A stretch of 64,000 bases of DNA from Selaginella tamariscina (lineage: Eukaryota > Streptophyta > Lycopodiopsida > Selaginellales > Selaginellaceae), in the NCBI GenBank assembly GCA_003024785.1, contig PUQB01000052.1, positions 390,535-454,534 of the forward strand. The letters are read 5' to 3'. Below, one piece after another: positions 1 to 11,268 of this stretch. Under the pieces are notes generated by a model. It was not told the DNA's origin. It did not search any database and was given only the letters and a program-made list of their open reading frames with translations. The translations under genes and the position numbers were made by a program. How positions within the stretch are numbered: position 1 is the first letter of the stretch; each line of letters starts with the position of its first letter.

Positions 1-253
1 GGTACATTAATTAATAAATTATTATTACATAAGTCCAGCAACAGTGGTTATGTATATTAGTCCTTTATAATATATACATATATATGTGTACAACGCCATA
101 ACAAATTACATATACGCTACATGTAAACCCAATTTAAACCATTGATATTAAATCCAACAGCTAATATATATTAGAATATTACTATCGTATTTAACATAAA
201 GGCAAACTATATACATAAAGGCACCCTTAGTATAAACCTTTATCCATGTACTC

Positions 254-1548
254 TTGCTTATCATATGTAGTATAGCAACTACTAAAGCAACATTAAAAGG
301 AGTCATTTTCTTGGGAGATTCGATTTTCGATGTGGGAAACAATAAATACATCCGTTTACCAGTTTACCCTTTTGCTTCAATCGCCAAATGTGACTATTTA
401 CCGTATGGGATGTCTGTTGAGGAGCGCTCGAACTCAGTCGTTGTAGTGATGGATATCTCATCTCCGATTTTAATTACTCAAAGGCTTGACCTTCCATTGT
501 CGGTACCCTATCTTAAACTCAAGTGGATGAACGATATTACGTTACCAAAGAGTATAAACATTGCTTCAGTAGGGAGTGGACTTCTCAATAGCACCAATAT
601 TGTATTTGGCGTTGTACCTTTTCTGGAACAAGTAATATATTGAAAGAGATCAGTACAAAGATACCTAAGGAAGAACTTCAGGACTGGGTAATATTCATAT
701 CTTCCGGAGGAAACGACTTACTTACAAAATAAACATCTTAGATAATGATAGATATTGGACCAGATGCAAGGTGCATTTGAGCAAGCGATGAAGAACATGG
801 TGTTTTACTCTGGTGTGGGTGTGGTGAGTGTACACCGCTTGTGAAGATGTTAATCTTCGATGAGGAGTGCTCTCCATTACACAAAGTGATACGCGAGGAG
901 TTTAACAAGCGGATCGAGAGGTTCATGGAGGATGCAAAAACAATGTTACCAGGTTTCATGATGTCATTTGGGGACGATAGTGCAAACTCGTACGATATAT
1001 GAATAATCCTCGAGAGTATGGTTTTGAGGATGTCACTCGACCATGTTGCCCTCACTGCATCGGTTTACCTGCTCCCTGGATGCACAACAAGGACTTTGTA
1101 CAGACCCATCTAAGCACTTGTTCTGGGATATGATACATGGCACACAACATGCATACAAGATTGTAAGTGATAGATTCTTAACGGGAAACAAGACTTTGTA
1201 CGTCCATACAACATTATGGAATTGATTAATGCCCCTGTTACGAGTAACAATGGTACTAATAATGCAAGTAACAATGGTATTAATAGTGCAAATATACCCA
1301 AGGAATATACCCAAGAACAGTGGGAGTGACTCAAATATACCCAAGAAAGTGGGGTGACAATGCAAATATACCCAAGAATGACTCAAATATACCAAGAAGA
1401 GTGGGGGGACAATGCAAATATACCCAAGAAGGACTCCAAGAAGCGTGGGGGGGACAATGCAAATATACCCAAGAAGAGTGGGGGGGACTACACGCTACCA
1501 TCCATTATCCTTGCTTTGATATGTATACTTGGTGTACTTATGGTGTAA
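254..1548 (+). pseudogene. Decayed GDSL esterase/lipase
   Basis: Family role: secreted plant GDSL hydrolases acting on lipids or wall esters. Block I is clear near 310-350 (GDSIFDVGNN, with the nucleophile Ser in GDS). A block III-like SGGND lies near 700 in another frame, and a block V-like segment (FWDMIHGTQHAYKIVSDRF, holding the Asp/His pair) lies near 1125-1185 in a third. The order matches the family, but frame changes near 640, 730-980 and 1110 and several stops mean no single protein can be made. A repeat-rich tail follows, ending in a hydrophobic stretch near 1490-1547. The 5' end and introns are unclear: I see no convincing ATG, and the open frame may start at a splice acceptor near 250-290. 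Alternative: a multi-intron gene with poorly visible junctions. The stops inside conserved blocks favour a pseudogene. Confidence 0.75.
1285..1490 (+). repeat. Minisatellite in GDSL C-terminal tail
   Basis: About seven copies of a core AATATACCCAAGAA with variable spacers (AGTGGGGGGGACAATGCA and shorter forms) span this stretch. In the last open frame they read as repeats of DNANIPKK and SGGD. The repeat runs straight into the hydrophobic terminal segment of the decayed GDSL gene. Confidence 0.8.
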
Positions 1549-1554
1549 TCAGTA

Positions 1555-1960
1555 TGTTCATTTTCTAATAAAATATTTTGTTGTTTCATTAACTTTTGCT
1601 AATATACAATACATATTGGTAAGATATGCATGAAACAGACAACACATATAAAAACACACACGTATCATACAATACACACACACACACATATACATGTATA
1701 AATACCATGGGAAGTGTTTATTCCTACTTATGAAACCCAGCATGGTCTTGAGATTGTTGTTCCAGTCAGAAGGCTCCTTTTCCTGCTCTGATGAAGAAAT
1801 ATTCTCGTCTTTCTGGGCTTGAGATACTGTGCTCTCGCGAGGAATGCCTGCATATCTAACTATATACTATATACATACACGATACACACATACATATACA
1901 TGTTCGTATACATATGACTGTCTGTGCCTGTATAGTGTCAATCATGAATGTAGAAAGGTA
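1555..1960. other. Non-coding stretch with CA/TA microsatellites
   Basis: AT-rich sequence with short (CA)n runs near 1675-1690 and a short complex stretch at 1745-1850. I see no coding frame supported by family motifs. Confidence 0.5.
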
Positions 1961-1979
1961 CGCTCTCCCTCCTCTCTCT

Positions 1980-2012
<33 letters not shown>

Positions 2013-3400
2013 AGGTATGTATGTATGATGTATAACATTTGTCTATGGGTATGCACACGCTTTGTGGCATATATACGTCATATACGTATGTAATATATGT
2101 CCATATGTGTGTGTGTCTGTGTGCTACTATAGATCAAGCAATTGAGACACGGGCGTATCGTTTAGAGGTGAAGATGTCAGGAATCGAATCCAATGGGAAA
2201 ACCAACAGTGCACGCACGTGTGTGTTATACCTGGCTTCAATTGCTTCTTTGAGGCCCCAGTCCTGGCGTTCATGATCATGAGTGTCACCTGGTCCTATTA
2301 AACGCGAAGTTTGCTTCCCCTGTCCAGTTGCATCGCCTATCTATCTATATATATATATTGTGCATGTGCATGTGTGTGTGTTTATACTAGAGCTCGATCT
2401 CTTCTTTGCATATTTGTATGAATATACGCTATAGCTAAAATGCTTCTAATAATCAGTTTAAGAAGCAACATACACATATGTATGTATACGCCTATGTGTA
2501 TGTTTGACTTACCACGTAACACTCTTGCATGCCCAATCTTCCCATTCTTGTGCTCATAGGCAACCAAACCATTCTGGAAAAGAATGTATACCACTTTCGG
2601 GAAAGATAAGAGTCTTTCTGGGTCCTCCAGAACATGTCAAGTTCATGACTCATGTAAGTGTATGTGTGTGTGTCTATATGTGTATGTACTTGATTTGTTG
2701 CTCTAATCACAAAATAAACACACATGCTAAACTTAAAACTAAATACCTTAAGTTCGTTATATAATATAATTTTTATAAATTCATTATGAAAGTATAACTA
2801 TATGTTAAATCGTGTTTGAAACATAAACTTAGTGTCATTATATAAACTACGTTACGATAACAAAACAAAAACAAAAGAGTTTAATGTTTTTGGAGAAGTT
2901 TATATTCTTGAAATTATAATATTATAATAGAGGTTTTAAGAGAATTTCATGTTTTAGAGAATGCTATTAATATTGAAATTCTTTTTATTATAGAACATTT
3001 AATAAATCTTTATGAAAGTTTTGTTCTAATTTAAAATTTTCTAAACGTTTAATATACATTTCGATGTCTAATTTGGGATTTTTTTTTCAAATTTTATGTA
3101 TATTTTCCCCTTTATAATGTGGTAATTAATCAAAACTTGATAAATACTAAAAATTGAGAAAAACATGTATTTAAAAATACTTATATATTGTATATAGATG
3201 AAATCCATTAACTATGAAGATATTTTTTAATTTAATATTCTCTAAATTCATATAAAATCATTTAAATAATTATTTAATTAACTGTGATTAAGAAGGGGGG
3301 CTGAATTATGAAAAACTAACCATAAAGTGTATATATTTAAGTTTTTCATATCCAATTAAATAATTATATATGTGTTTTATGTTTATAGCTTTGGACACTT
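1960..3400. repeat. Duplicated block, copy 1 (partner 31851-33930)
   Basis: The sequence from the TC-rich/(TA)n run at about 1960 through about 3360 is found again, diverged, at 31851-33930. Matching landmarks are a GGAGGTATGTATG segment, the exon-like blocks at 2231-2620, the AAACTTAGTGTCATTATATAAAC segment near 2825, and the AAATCCATTAAC segment near 3200. Copy 2 carries about 980 bp (32618-33597) absent here, and lacks part of the exon-like block near 2550-2620. Confidence 0.85.
2231..2620 (-). pseudogene. Exon-like blocks of an unrecognised gene (copy 1)
   Basis: On the minus strand two open, non-repetitive blocks end at good donors. The block ending at 2513 (followed by GTAAGT) reads ...LFQNGLVAYEHKNGKIGHARV.... 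The block ending at 2231 (followed by GTATAA) starts near 2320 after a CAG and reads ...RLIGPGDTHDHERQDWGLK.... Copy 2 of the block at 32085-32440 keeps the second and a damaged form of the first. They could be consecutive exons of the gene whose possible first exon survives at 32876-33061. I do not recognise the family. Confidence 0.45.
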
Positions 3401-3429
3401 AATAATTTACCAGGGTGAAGAATTTTCTT

Positions 3430-3760
3430 GTTAATATAAATTATAGAAAGACTTTTAAAAAAATTTAAAATTTTAAATTAGTTAACTTTAGAGTTAATAA
3501 ATGTTTTACTAAAAAAAGAGCTAATTCAAATAATATAAGTTTTAAAATATTTTTTATATTGTTGTAAAATTATTGAGTTATGTATTAAATATTAAAAATT
3601 ATGTATAAATTTCAATTTCAATGTTAACATGTTTTATACATTCTTTGTTGTGACCTTTGTATAGTTACTTACAACATGGCCTCACATGAATGTGGTCGGA
3701 AAGCATACAGGCTGTGAACCCTGTGGACAAATGCACATATTCAAGTAAATAAAAACCTAT
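3430..3760. repeat. AT-rich dispersed repeat, copy 1
   Basis: A stretch with TTAATATAAATTATAGA, AGTTAATAAATG, CTAATTCAAATAATATAAGTTT and AATGTTAACATG in fixed order recurs at 55140-55440 and 63490-63800. This copy also holds a small non-AT-rich insert (about 3655-3742) absent from the others, with an open plus-strand frame containing a CX2C pair and ending at a GTAAAT donor. Confidence 0.75.
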
Positions 3761-4748
3761 TTTTATTCCTTTTAATTTCTAATTAAATTAATTGTTCTAC
3801 TTACATAATGTAGAACATGAAATTTTCACTTTTTTTAACGTTGAGGATAGTCATTGTAACGGTGAATACTTATAAAGATTTTATAATTATCTTAAGTGCT
3901 AGGATAAATATTTACCTTTATAAAAAAAAATTTGTATTTAATTAACTATAATAATTATGTCTTCATTTATAATTTTTAAAAACTTTTATAAGATTTAACT
4001 TGTTTATTAATAATTATTAAAATGGTATTTTTTCATATTATTACATGTTTTGAAACTAAGACTATTAATTCCAATAATAAATATTTATAATCCACATAGA
4101 ATTGGCGGTATTTATAAAAGTATCTTCTGTTTTATTTAAAAGTTTATATTTAAATTAATATTTATTAATAAGAATGTGTTGATGTAAAAGTTTATATTTA
4201 AATTAAGAATTATAAACTTCTCTAATATTTCAATGTTAATATTTTAAGAACAATATATTCATATTATGATTAATTTAAGATTTAACTTAAAGCTTTATTT
4301 TATTAATTAATAAGAATAAATTACACATGTATCAAATATATAGCACATGCATTAACTTAATTAAATAACATTTATATAAATATGAGAAAAAAAGAGAAAA
4401 AATTACTAGTATCATTAATGTGTATGAGTTGCATATAAATTTTAAACTGTTCTTATGAAAATAATGTTCTTATATATAAAATTATTTAAAGTATCATGTA
4501 TATACTAGAATATGCTTATTATATATTATTAATAATAAAGCTAATTAAGATTAAACTTATAGTCAAATGAAATATCAATAGAAATGCATGTATATATTTA
4601 TATGCATATATATAAATTAAATATTTGTGTATGATTGTGTTATCTAAGTATAATGTATGCATAAATATTTGTATATATACTGTATTAACCATATTTCTAT
4701 ATATATCAAAAGTAATAATAATTATATATATGAATGTGTTAGATTCTT

Positions 4749-4797
<49 letters not shown>

Positions 4798-5930
4798 ATA
4801 TATGCAAACACATGAATGCATGCACATCCACGTAAACACGTACACATACACATAATTCTAGCTTATTATGCACCTCACACACACAACACACACACTTTTG
4901 GGGAATATGTTGTAATTTATAATAATCTGCATACGCAAATTTTTATAATTACAAGTAATAATAGGATTGTGTGTTTATGTACTTTTGTGTGTTTGTAGTA
5001 CTTAAATGTATGATGATAATTAAAATTACAATAAAAAATATAATACAAAAATGTCTACAATTTTTTTATAACACCAAAAAACACACATACACACACATAG
5101 AGAGTGTTTTTTTTTTTTTTTTTTTAATGTGAATGTGACTTCTCATAATTTGCATCATAGTTAATAAAATATGCATTTAAGTGGAAAATACACAATTTCG
5201 AATTTTATGTTTTTCATTGGTATTTAAATTGTAATAGGTACTAATCAAAATCAATTAAAAAAAACAATCTTTTTCAAAATTTTGTTTAATTATTAAATTA
5301 GGACAAATAATAGGAGGTAAAAGAAAAATACCTTTTGTTGGAAGCCCACACATTCCAAAGGGATCTATATTAGTGGTTATGGTTAGTAATGGTAGACTTG
5401 CAAATACTAAAATGAAATTCATAATAATAACTTGAAATAGTTTAAGACACATTTAAATTATGTGTAAAGAGAGGTCACTCAGTTTCGTAAGGGTACATTG
5501 AATTTAATCAATTAAGAATTCAAAGTCATGTTTTAAAAGAGATTATTCAATTATTCTAACATATGTTTACATATAACATGACAATTAGAGTCAGTCGAAA
5601 GTAAATACTTTAGTTAGATATTTAAACTAGTCTTACCAATTGTAAATATTAAAATTAAAGTGTAAAATTAGGAAGATGTTTTTTTATGTTATTGGGACAT
5701 TTATTAATGTTGGAATATCTAAAGTTGCAATTAGTGTTATAATTACTTGGACATTGCATGTTATATTTGTGAGTGTTCACCTTCAAATAATTGTTCATAA
5801 GTAATAAATGTGATCAACAATAGATTTTGAAAAATATTGTGTAAGTTATCATAAATAATGTAAATAATTATGTAAAAATGAAAAAGTATTTTATTACTTA
5901 CTTTTTTTATATTGTGCATGAACGATGTAT
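3760..5930. other. AT-rich intergenic region
   Basis: Very AT-rich sequence with a (TA)n run at about 4757-4803, CA-rich runs near 4870-4900, and a poly-T tract near 5109-5126. A minus-strand open frame at 5255-5452 starts like a signal peptide, but nothing else supports a gene. No other convincing feature seen. Confidence 0.5.
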
Positions 5931-6930
5931 ATGTCATGTCTTAAATCTCTTGTGTGAGGATATGATAAGTTGGATTGGGTTACTCCTTTAGTAAATCAAT
6001 GTGAAAAGCTTATGAGGTTTACTTTGACTATCATATTACTTTAAAACATAGTGAAACTAGTATGTACTTGTTTTATTTATAACATAAGTCAGTTTATGAA
6101 AGAGAGAAAGAAATATGCAATAATTTATGAAATAACGAGTCGTATAAAAAATGATGTATGTTAAAAAAACTATTGACTTGTGTGGAGTTGCTTGTACTTA
6201 TGGGATTTATATTAAAGGTCTCAAAGGTTGTTGATAACAACAATATCAATGAGAGTCATTCTAATGCATGTATTGTATGCAAGAATAATAAAAAAGTTAG
6301 TTGAAGATAATCATTAAGTAATTTATAAACGTTGCTTTTTTTTAATTTTACTGAAGACATTCAACATGTTGTGCATCATGATTTATTAACAAGCAAAAAG
6401 ATTTTTAACTCATTTTCATCTCCTTCATACAAAGTGTTGGCTATTGTTTGCATACATTGTGGTTGATTATATTGAGGATATTGAGACAAAAAAAGACATA
6501 CATAAGTATTTTTAATTGATTACTCTTAATAACTTAAAGTTGCAAAAAGAAAACTCACTAAGCAATATAAAAGCTTTCAAATTCATAAACCTAATAATAT
6601 CTGTATAAAATGAACTTGATACAGATAAAAGCATGTATCTTAAAAAAGTGAAATGACGAAAAAAATATGGATCTCATCTTCCTAATATACAATAGCTTGC
6701 TTTAAGTATTCATGTTTGCTTTTTTCATGGAGAGAAATTGAAGTATTTAGAGTTTTAATATCCAAATTAGTATAAAATATAAACTTTGAGAACATGAAGA
6801 AGTTGGTGGTTATTACAACAAATTGATTTTTTTATGCTATAAAACTAGAGGGATGCATGTTATGAAAGTAACATCAACTTAGAAGCATAATTGCAAAGAC
6901 TAGTTGGATATGTAAGATAGAGTGGATGAG
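5930..6930 (+). pseudogene. hAT-like transposase remnant
   Basis: Plus-strand fragments in several frames resemble plant hAT transposases. Near 5960-6025 there is LDWVTPLVNQCEKLMRF, like the region after the catalytic core. Near 6660-6720 there is GSHLPNIQ followed by an LALSI-like segment, like the C-terminal dimerisation block (GSHxPxLQxxAIRxLSQ). Stops and frame changes are everywhere, so this is a fossil. I see no terminal inverted repeats or 8-bp target duplication. The assignment rests on two short motif matches. Confidence 0.5.
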
Positions 6931-7102
6931 TTGAAGAGTTTTTAATAATATTACTTTATAATTTTTTTAGCGTTTCTTTACAATCCTCTCGTGGGTTGAC
7001 CAAGTATTAAGTAAATTGACTGGCAAAAGTTCGATTTATAATTCAATTTCATATTAAGACATTTACTATATTAAAGATTTTTTAAATATGAAGGTTTCAT
7101 TC

Positions 7103-7262
7103 TGTAAGATCCACGTGTACGGCTGCATGTGCATATACTATTATGAGCGTAGTAGATTTTGATAGCCGTCAGATTGGATTCAATTTGGACCACTCGTTCT
7201 TGTATATAAGTTAGGGTTTTTAGGCTAATGATATACACATTTTTATATTTTGAATTCTCACA
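7103..7262 (+). repeat. Short LTR of gypsy B/C family, plus orientation
   Basis: About 160 bp starting TGTAAGATCC and ending TTCTCACA. It is the reverse complement, with divergence, of the LTR at 54016-54177. It is followed after one base by a primer-binding-site-like TGGTGGAGGATC, so this is the 5' LTR of a plus-strand insertion. Confidence 0.75.
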
Positions 7263-7265
7263 TTG

Positions 7266-7745
7266 GTGGAGGATCATGTTGAATGTCGTGTTGAACTTCA
7301 TAAACTTGTGGCCCTACTTGCCGTAACACTCGATATGATCCTTTTCACTGAGGAAGGAGACTCTTAACTAAACCACATACCGTAAGTTTGGGGAAACGAA
7401 CCAACACCAGTTCATCAACCATGCAAGTTGTAGTGTTGTTATTGTTTTACTTGTACACACCCCAAGTGTTCTGCTAACTCCGCATGGACCAATGGAAGAA
7501 TGCTTGTCAAATACCAATCTGCATCAGCAGCTCGTGGCAACTGAGAAGGCAGACCTAACTTCATTGGCAACATTGGGTCATGACCATACAAGAGCTTATA
7601 TAGAAAAGTATCAATAGAACTTTGTACTTCAATGACATAAGCATATTGGAGAGACGGCAGATAACCATTCCAATTTAAATGTTGAAAGTTCACATATTTC
7701 GCGATTATCCCTTTAAAGGTCCTGACGAGCTGTTCCACTAACCCT
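7266..7745 (-). pseudogene. Integrase fragment (Ty3/gypsy), inverted
   Basis: Minus-strand open frame at 7439-7738 reads the end of a gypsy integrase core (LVRTFKGIIAKYV, then SPYKLLYGHDP-like FLYKLLYGHDPMLP), matching 43880-44310 and 49990-50280. It sits between a plus-oriented LTR and a plus-oriented RT fragment of the same family, so it has been inverted relative to both. Confidence 0.8.
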
Positions 7746-7756
7746 TGATGATCTTT

Positions 7757-8235
7757 TTAATTTTAACTTGTCATTTGGGCCAAGATTGCGACACGCCATC
7801 CTATTCCAACTGGGGATGCTAGGCCGATCAAGGTACATGTTCGGCGTCGATCACTAAAGGAGCTCAAGATCTTAGGAGCGAATGTTTAGGAGATGTTAGA
7901 GAAGGGTGTTATTCAAAATTTTTGAAGTCCTTGGGCATGCGAACCACATCTTGTGATGCAACCGGATGGGAGCGTTTGATTCTATATCGACTATCGCCCA
8001 TTAAATGATGTAATTATTTCAGATGTGTATCCACACTTCTTTATACTATAGATCTTTTAGATCAATTGGGGTGGAGCCACTGGTTCACCAAGTTAGATCT
8101 CACCTCTGGATATTGGCAAGTTCTAATGGCTAACGTGGACATTTCCAAGACTGCTTTTTGAACATTATTTGGCTTGTACGAGTTCTTGGTAATGCCTTTC
8201 GGTTTGAGCAATGCTCCAGCGACTTTCCAATGTAT
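7757..8235 (+). pseudogene. Reverse transcriptase fragment (Ty3/gypsy)
   Basis: Plus-strand remnant of the RT N-terminal half. It contains SPWA...HLVMQPDGS, YIDYRPLND (consensus CIDYRxLN) and [15 protein letters not shown] sequence near 8195-8235. The same region is found on the minus strand at 51940-52390. In-frame stops make it dead. It is cut at 8235 by the gypsy A LTR. Confidence 0.8.
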
Positions 8236-8749
8236 TGTTGAACAAAGAAAATCCTACTAACTAAACATAGTAGTGGTCACCATCGACAAACTCGTATTAA
8301 GGGTCAACCGGAATAAGATAAAGAAGAAATAGTAAACAGATTAGAGTTTAAAAGGTTGATAATGGGTAAGGATGGCAAGGTGTGTAGTAGGTAGCAGTAC
8401 TACGGATCTCGTCACAGTACTGAGAAATGAATAGTAGACATCAAAGCAGTAAGACGAGTAAAAAATAGTCATATAGAGAGTGAAAGGAAACTTATATTAT
8501 GTCCGCGCATAGCACATGGTACAAAATTACAATATACTCGGGATACCTTTCTAGTCTTAATCTGATTTATTTATACCCGTACTCTTGGTCCTGTACTAGC
8601 AGTTATAGTAACTACCTCTTAGCCTTATCCATTTAGTTATTGTAACTCCCTCTTATCCTTATCTAAGTATGCCGTACTCCGCCTTAAACATCGTATTGCG
8701 GTAGTGACTCACATGTATTATGTTAGTGACTCATACTCCAATATGTCCA
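8236..8749 (-). repeat. 3' LTR of gypsy A
   Basis: The segment starts TGTTGAACAAAG on the plus strand and ends ATATGTCCA. Its first ~410 bp align with 31451-31850. On the coding (minus) strand it has TG...CA ends and is preceded by a purine tract at 8750-8761. It interrupts the RT fragment of another gypsy element. Confidence 0.85.
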
Positions 8750-8761
8750 TCCCACTCTCGG
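8750..8761 (-). other. Polypurine tract of gypsy A
   Basis: Reads CCGAGAGTGGGA on the minus strand, directly before the LTR start (TGGACATATTGG). This is the expected place for the plus-strand primer of reverse transcription. Confidence 0.65.
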
Positions 8762-8902
8762 TTTTTCACAATATATACTATTTTTGGTGTTTTTCCTATT
8801 ATATTTGCCCATGAAATAAACATAACAAGGAATCGTCTAAATGTCTAACTATTATCCTAACATCCCCCCAGACTGGAAGTATTGCATCACCCCGATGCAA
8901 CC

Positions 8903-9313
8903 TTATGATGTGCCCATTGTTCTGCAGAAAGATGTGACGAAGGCCTTGAGCTTGTGGTTCTCTTCACATAATTTGCGTACTTCCTCCGTGTCGTCTGTGG
9001 TTGTGGCTGTCGTTGGGTTGAACTTGCTCATCTTGTCATGGATGTTGCGTACTTGCTTAGCTTGTGTGTGCATGGTGTCCATGAGTACCTTATGTTGTTC
9101 GTACAGACATCGCATGATGTTTGAGTGCTCCAGGAGTTGTTTGTCAATGGCATTACAGTGGTCATGGAGTTGTTGAGTGAGAGTCGCTTCTCCTTGTTGA
9201 ACCACCACTTGTTGCATGATGGAATCGACAACACTTCGAAGATGTGAAAGCTGACCTTCAAGAGTAGTATCATTCGTTGGGTGGTGGTAATCTGGGTGAA
9301 GCGGTTTGATCAT
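8903..9313 (-). CDS. Accessory coiled-coil ORF of gypsy A (decayed region)
   Basis: A 136-residue open frame starting MIKPLHPDYHHP and rich in Gln, His, Glu and heptad-like Leu/Val/Ile (about residues 20-115), suggesting a coiled coil. It lies just inside the 3' LTR, downstream of integrase, where ordinary gypsy elements carry nothing. It is not an Env-type protein: I see no signal peptide or membrane segment. It may be the C-terminal part of one accessory protein that starts at 10833. No family recognised. Confidence 0.5.
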   Translation of the reverse strand: MIKPLHPDYHHPTNDTTLEGQLSHLRSVVDSIMQQVVVQQGEATLTQQLHDHCNAIDKQLLEHSNIMRCLYEQHKVLMDTMHTQAKQVRNIHDKMSKFNPTTATTTDDTEEVRKLCEENHKLKAFVTSFCRTMGTS

Positions 9314-9400
9314 GCATGCACTTAGAACCCTAGGTGTGTCCCACTCCTGATGTGATGCCCCATTTGTTGTAATGGTGAATAGGGCTCTGGCTCCTTCCCT

Positions 9401-10254
9401 TTATCGTGAATGTCGTTCTTGGCTTGTTATCCAAGTGTGGGTAAGGATGAATGTGGTTCTTGATGTGTTTGCTGTACAGCTAGAGCCCGTACTTGCTCTG
9501 TTGGAGTTGCTACATGTGGTGCTATGATATGAGGAGTACCTGTGGTAGTTTGAGGATGAGCTTATGGTGGTGATGGCATTGCGATGTCGCCTGTATTGAC
9601 GTTGTTTGATGGTGTTGAATCCCCGCACTCTATGGGTGCTGTGGAGGTTGGTGATGTAGGTTTGGTTGCGATCTGCCATATGGATGTAATCTGGTGGTGT
9701 TGTGTCTTGACATTCCATGTGTGTTGTGGAAGTTAACGTTGTAGGCTTGTTATGCATCCTTTGAAGGTCTCCTCGTGGTAATGGTCTCCTCTGTAGGACT
9801 TGATCATCTTCTTCCTCATCGTCCACCAATTGGAGTGTCACTACGGGTTCCTGTGTTTGTGGTTCTTCTAGTTTCTTTGCCTGTGAGCGTGGTCGTTTCT
9901 TCGGCTTGCGTCCAAATCATGAGTGTCGAAAACATTGTCTAGGTATTGTGAAGTGAGACCTAACCAGAAGCCCATCGTTGTGGTGAGTACCGGTGTACCT
10001 GTTGGTGCTAAGTTTGCATGCGTAATACGGAGGGCTATTAAAATGTGATAAAGCCTTGTCCTTGCTTTTGGGATTGTGTACAGTTTGCAGCTCACATTGC
10101 AGTCCCACTACGACTAGCTCCCCCAATCCGGTTTGTGTCCCTGTTCAGATACATGATAGATATACCCGATTTCCTTATTGAAACCTACTGGAGTTTTGCG
10201 GAAGGCAAATGCGGTGGTGATAGCCTTGATGCGATTCTTATGAGGTTCCCGTAA
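9401..10254 (-). pseudogene. Middle part of gypsy A accessory region
   Basis: Overlapping short minus-strand frames (9401-9841, 9868-10095) connect the two longer accessory frames. The 9401-9841 frame is rich in Thr, Ser, His and Asn and looks like low-complexity linker sequence. The 9868-10095 frame contains a less repetitive segment with GFWLGLTSQYLDNVF. Frame changes indicate decay of one longer ORF. Confidence 0.4.
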
Positions 10255-10290
10255 AATGGACGTTGGTGCTGTGTTGGCAGTCCTCTGTTT

Positions 10291-10833
10291 CTAGAGAAAC
10301 TTGTCATAGTTGTTAGTGTAGGCTTGTATGTATGTGTGGACTTGTGAAATTGGATCAAAAGAAGTGTCTGGATCTAGGAATTCAAACACATCTATAATGA
10401 GTTTACTTGTGAAAGCGAATGCCCCGCCGTGTATTTGTAAGGTCTTGAATTGTGGTGTATAAGCCTTAATCGCCTGATCGACTAAGTGTTCACCATGCTG
10501 ATCCAATTGTTTGTGAACAAACGTGTCAAAGTATCGCTCCAACTGCATCCGAGGTATCCATTCCCGTATATCTGATATGAGTGTTGGTGCTGGACGAACA
10601 ATAAGGTACAATATTGGTGAAAGTGGAATTGAGACTGCCGATTCAGACTGGGATGTTGTATTTAGTGCTGTAGCGGAAGTGCTTATCGTGTCGGTGTACT
10701 CGTCCATCGATTCCATGAGTGAACGGTGAATGAAGGAAGAGAAAGATGAAGGACTCGAAGATCGCAAGGAGGAAGAAATTAAAGAAGAAATGGGAAACCC
10801 TAGTGTGTGCATTCGGTTGGGTGATGTTGCCAT
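10291..10833 (-). CDS. Accessory ORF of gypsy A, N-terminal part
   Basis: A 180-residue frame beginning with a genuine ATG (MATSPNRMHTLG). A Ser-rich segment (residues 16-35) is followed by an acidic/Thr-rich segment. A folded-looking region then carries IREWIPRMQLERYFDTFVH and HGGAFAFTSKLIIDVFEFL. I recognise no domain. The setting between integrase and 3' LTR makes it an extra ORF of the retrotransposon, possibly captured. In-frame stops after 10291 suggest it once continued into the 9.4-10.2 kb frames. Confidence 0.5.
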   Translation of the reverse strand: MATSPNRMHTLGFPISSLISSSLRSSSPSSFSSFIHRSLMESMDEYTDTISTSATALNTTSQSESAVSIPLSPILYLIVRPAPTLISDIREWIPRMQLERYFDTFVHKQLDQHGEHLVDQAIKAYTPQFKTLQIHGGAFAFTSKLIIDVFEFLDPDTSFDPISQVHTYIQAYTNNYDKFL

Positions 10834-10985
10834 TTTATGCTTAGAAAATTTATGGTCTGTTAGTGTCTTCTGAGCAGTCCACGTGTCAATATCGGGTTGG
10901 TTGGGGGTGTGATTGCCTTGGTTTTTGATAGATTTGACAGAGAATATCTCATCATTGGATTTTGTATTTCTCGAATTTATGCCAC

Positions 10986-11006
10986 GTTGTAACTAAAGTG
11001 GGCATG
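10986..11006 (+). repeat. Left terminal inverted repeat
   Basis: Reads GTTGTAACTAAA, then G, then TGGGCATG. It pairs with 25579-25599 at 20 of 21 positions. The following 150 bp contain GGAATATTCC and TTAGAATATTC palindromic motifs that also occur inside the right end. Confidence 0.7.
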
Positions 11007-11265
11007 ATACGTGAAAATGGGAATATAAAATAAATTACTAATTAATACTTAAGTTTTAATTATTAATTAATCATTTAATTAATATGTAATTAAGCCTTAA
11101 ATATTAATTAATTAATTAATTAATCCTTCAATAACCTTACTTAGTAAGGAATATTCCTAAAATATCTTAGAATATTCATATTATTCTAAAAATAGTTTAC
11201 AATAATGAAGAAATACTATCAAACATAATTACAAATGAAATCATTTTCTTATCAACATGTTAATT
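11007..11265. other. AT-rich subterminal region
   Basis: TTAATTAA-rich sequence with GGAATATTCC near 11140 and TTAGAATATTC near 11166. No gene seen. Confidence 0.5.
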
Positions 11266-11268
11266 TTT

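Noticed and set aside
3655..3745. Possible BED zinc-finger exon (GCEPCGQMHIF)
   Set aside because: Only one CX2C pair in ~30 residues and no partner exons; mentioned under the repeat copy only.
5255..5452. Minus-strand frame starting MCLKLFQVIIMNFILVFASLP, like a signal peptide
   Set aside because: No domain, no convincing second exon and very AT-rich context. Hydrophobic frames are expected by chance here.
8841..9176. Plus-strand 111-residue frame
   Set aside because: Opposite strand of the coiled-coil accessory frame, with no motif of its own.
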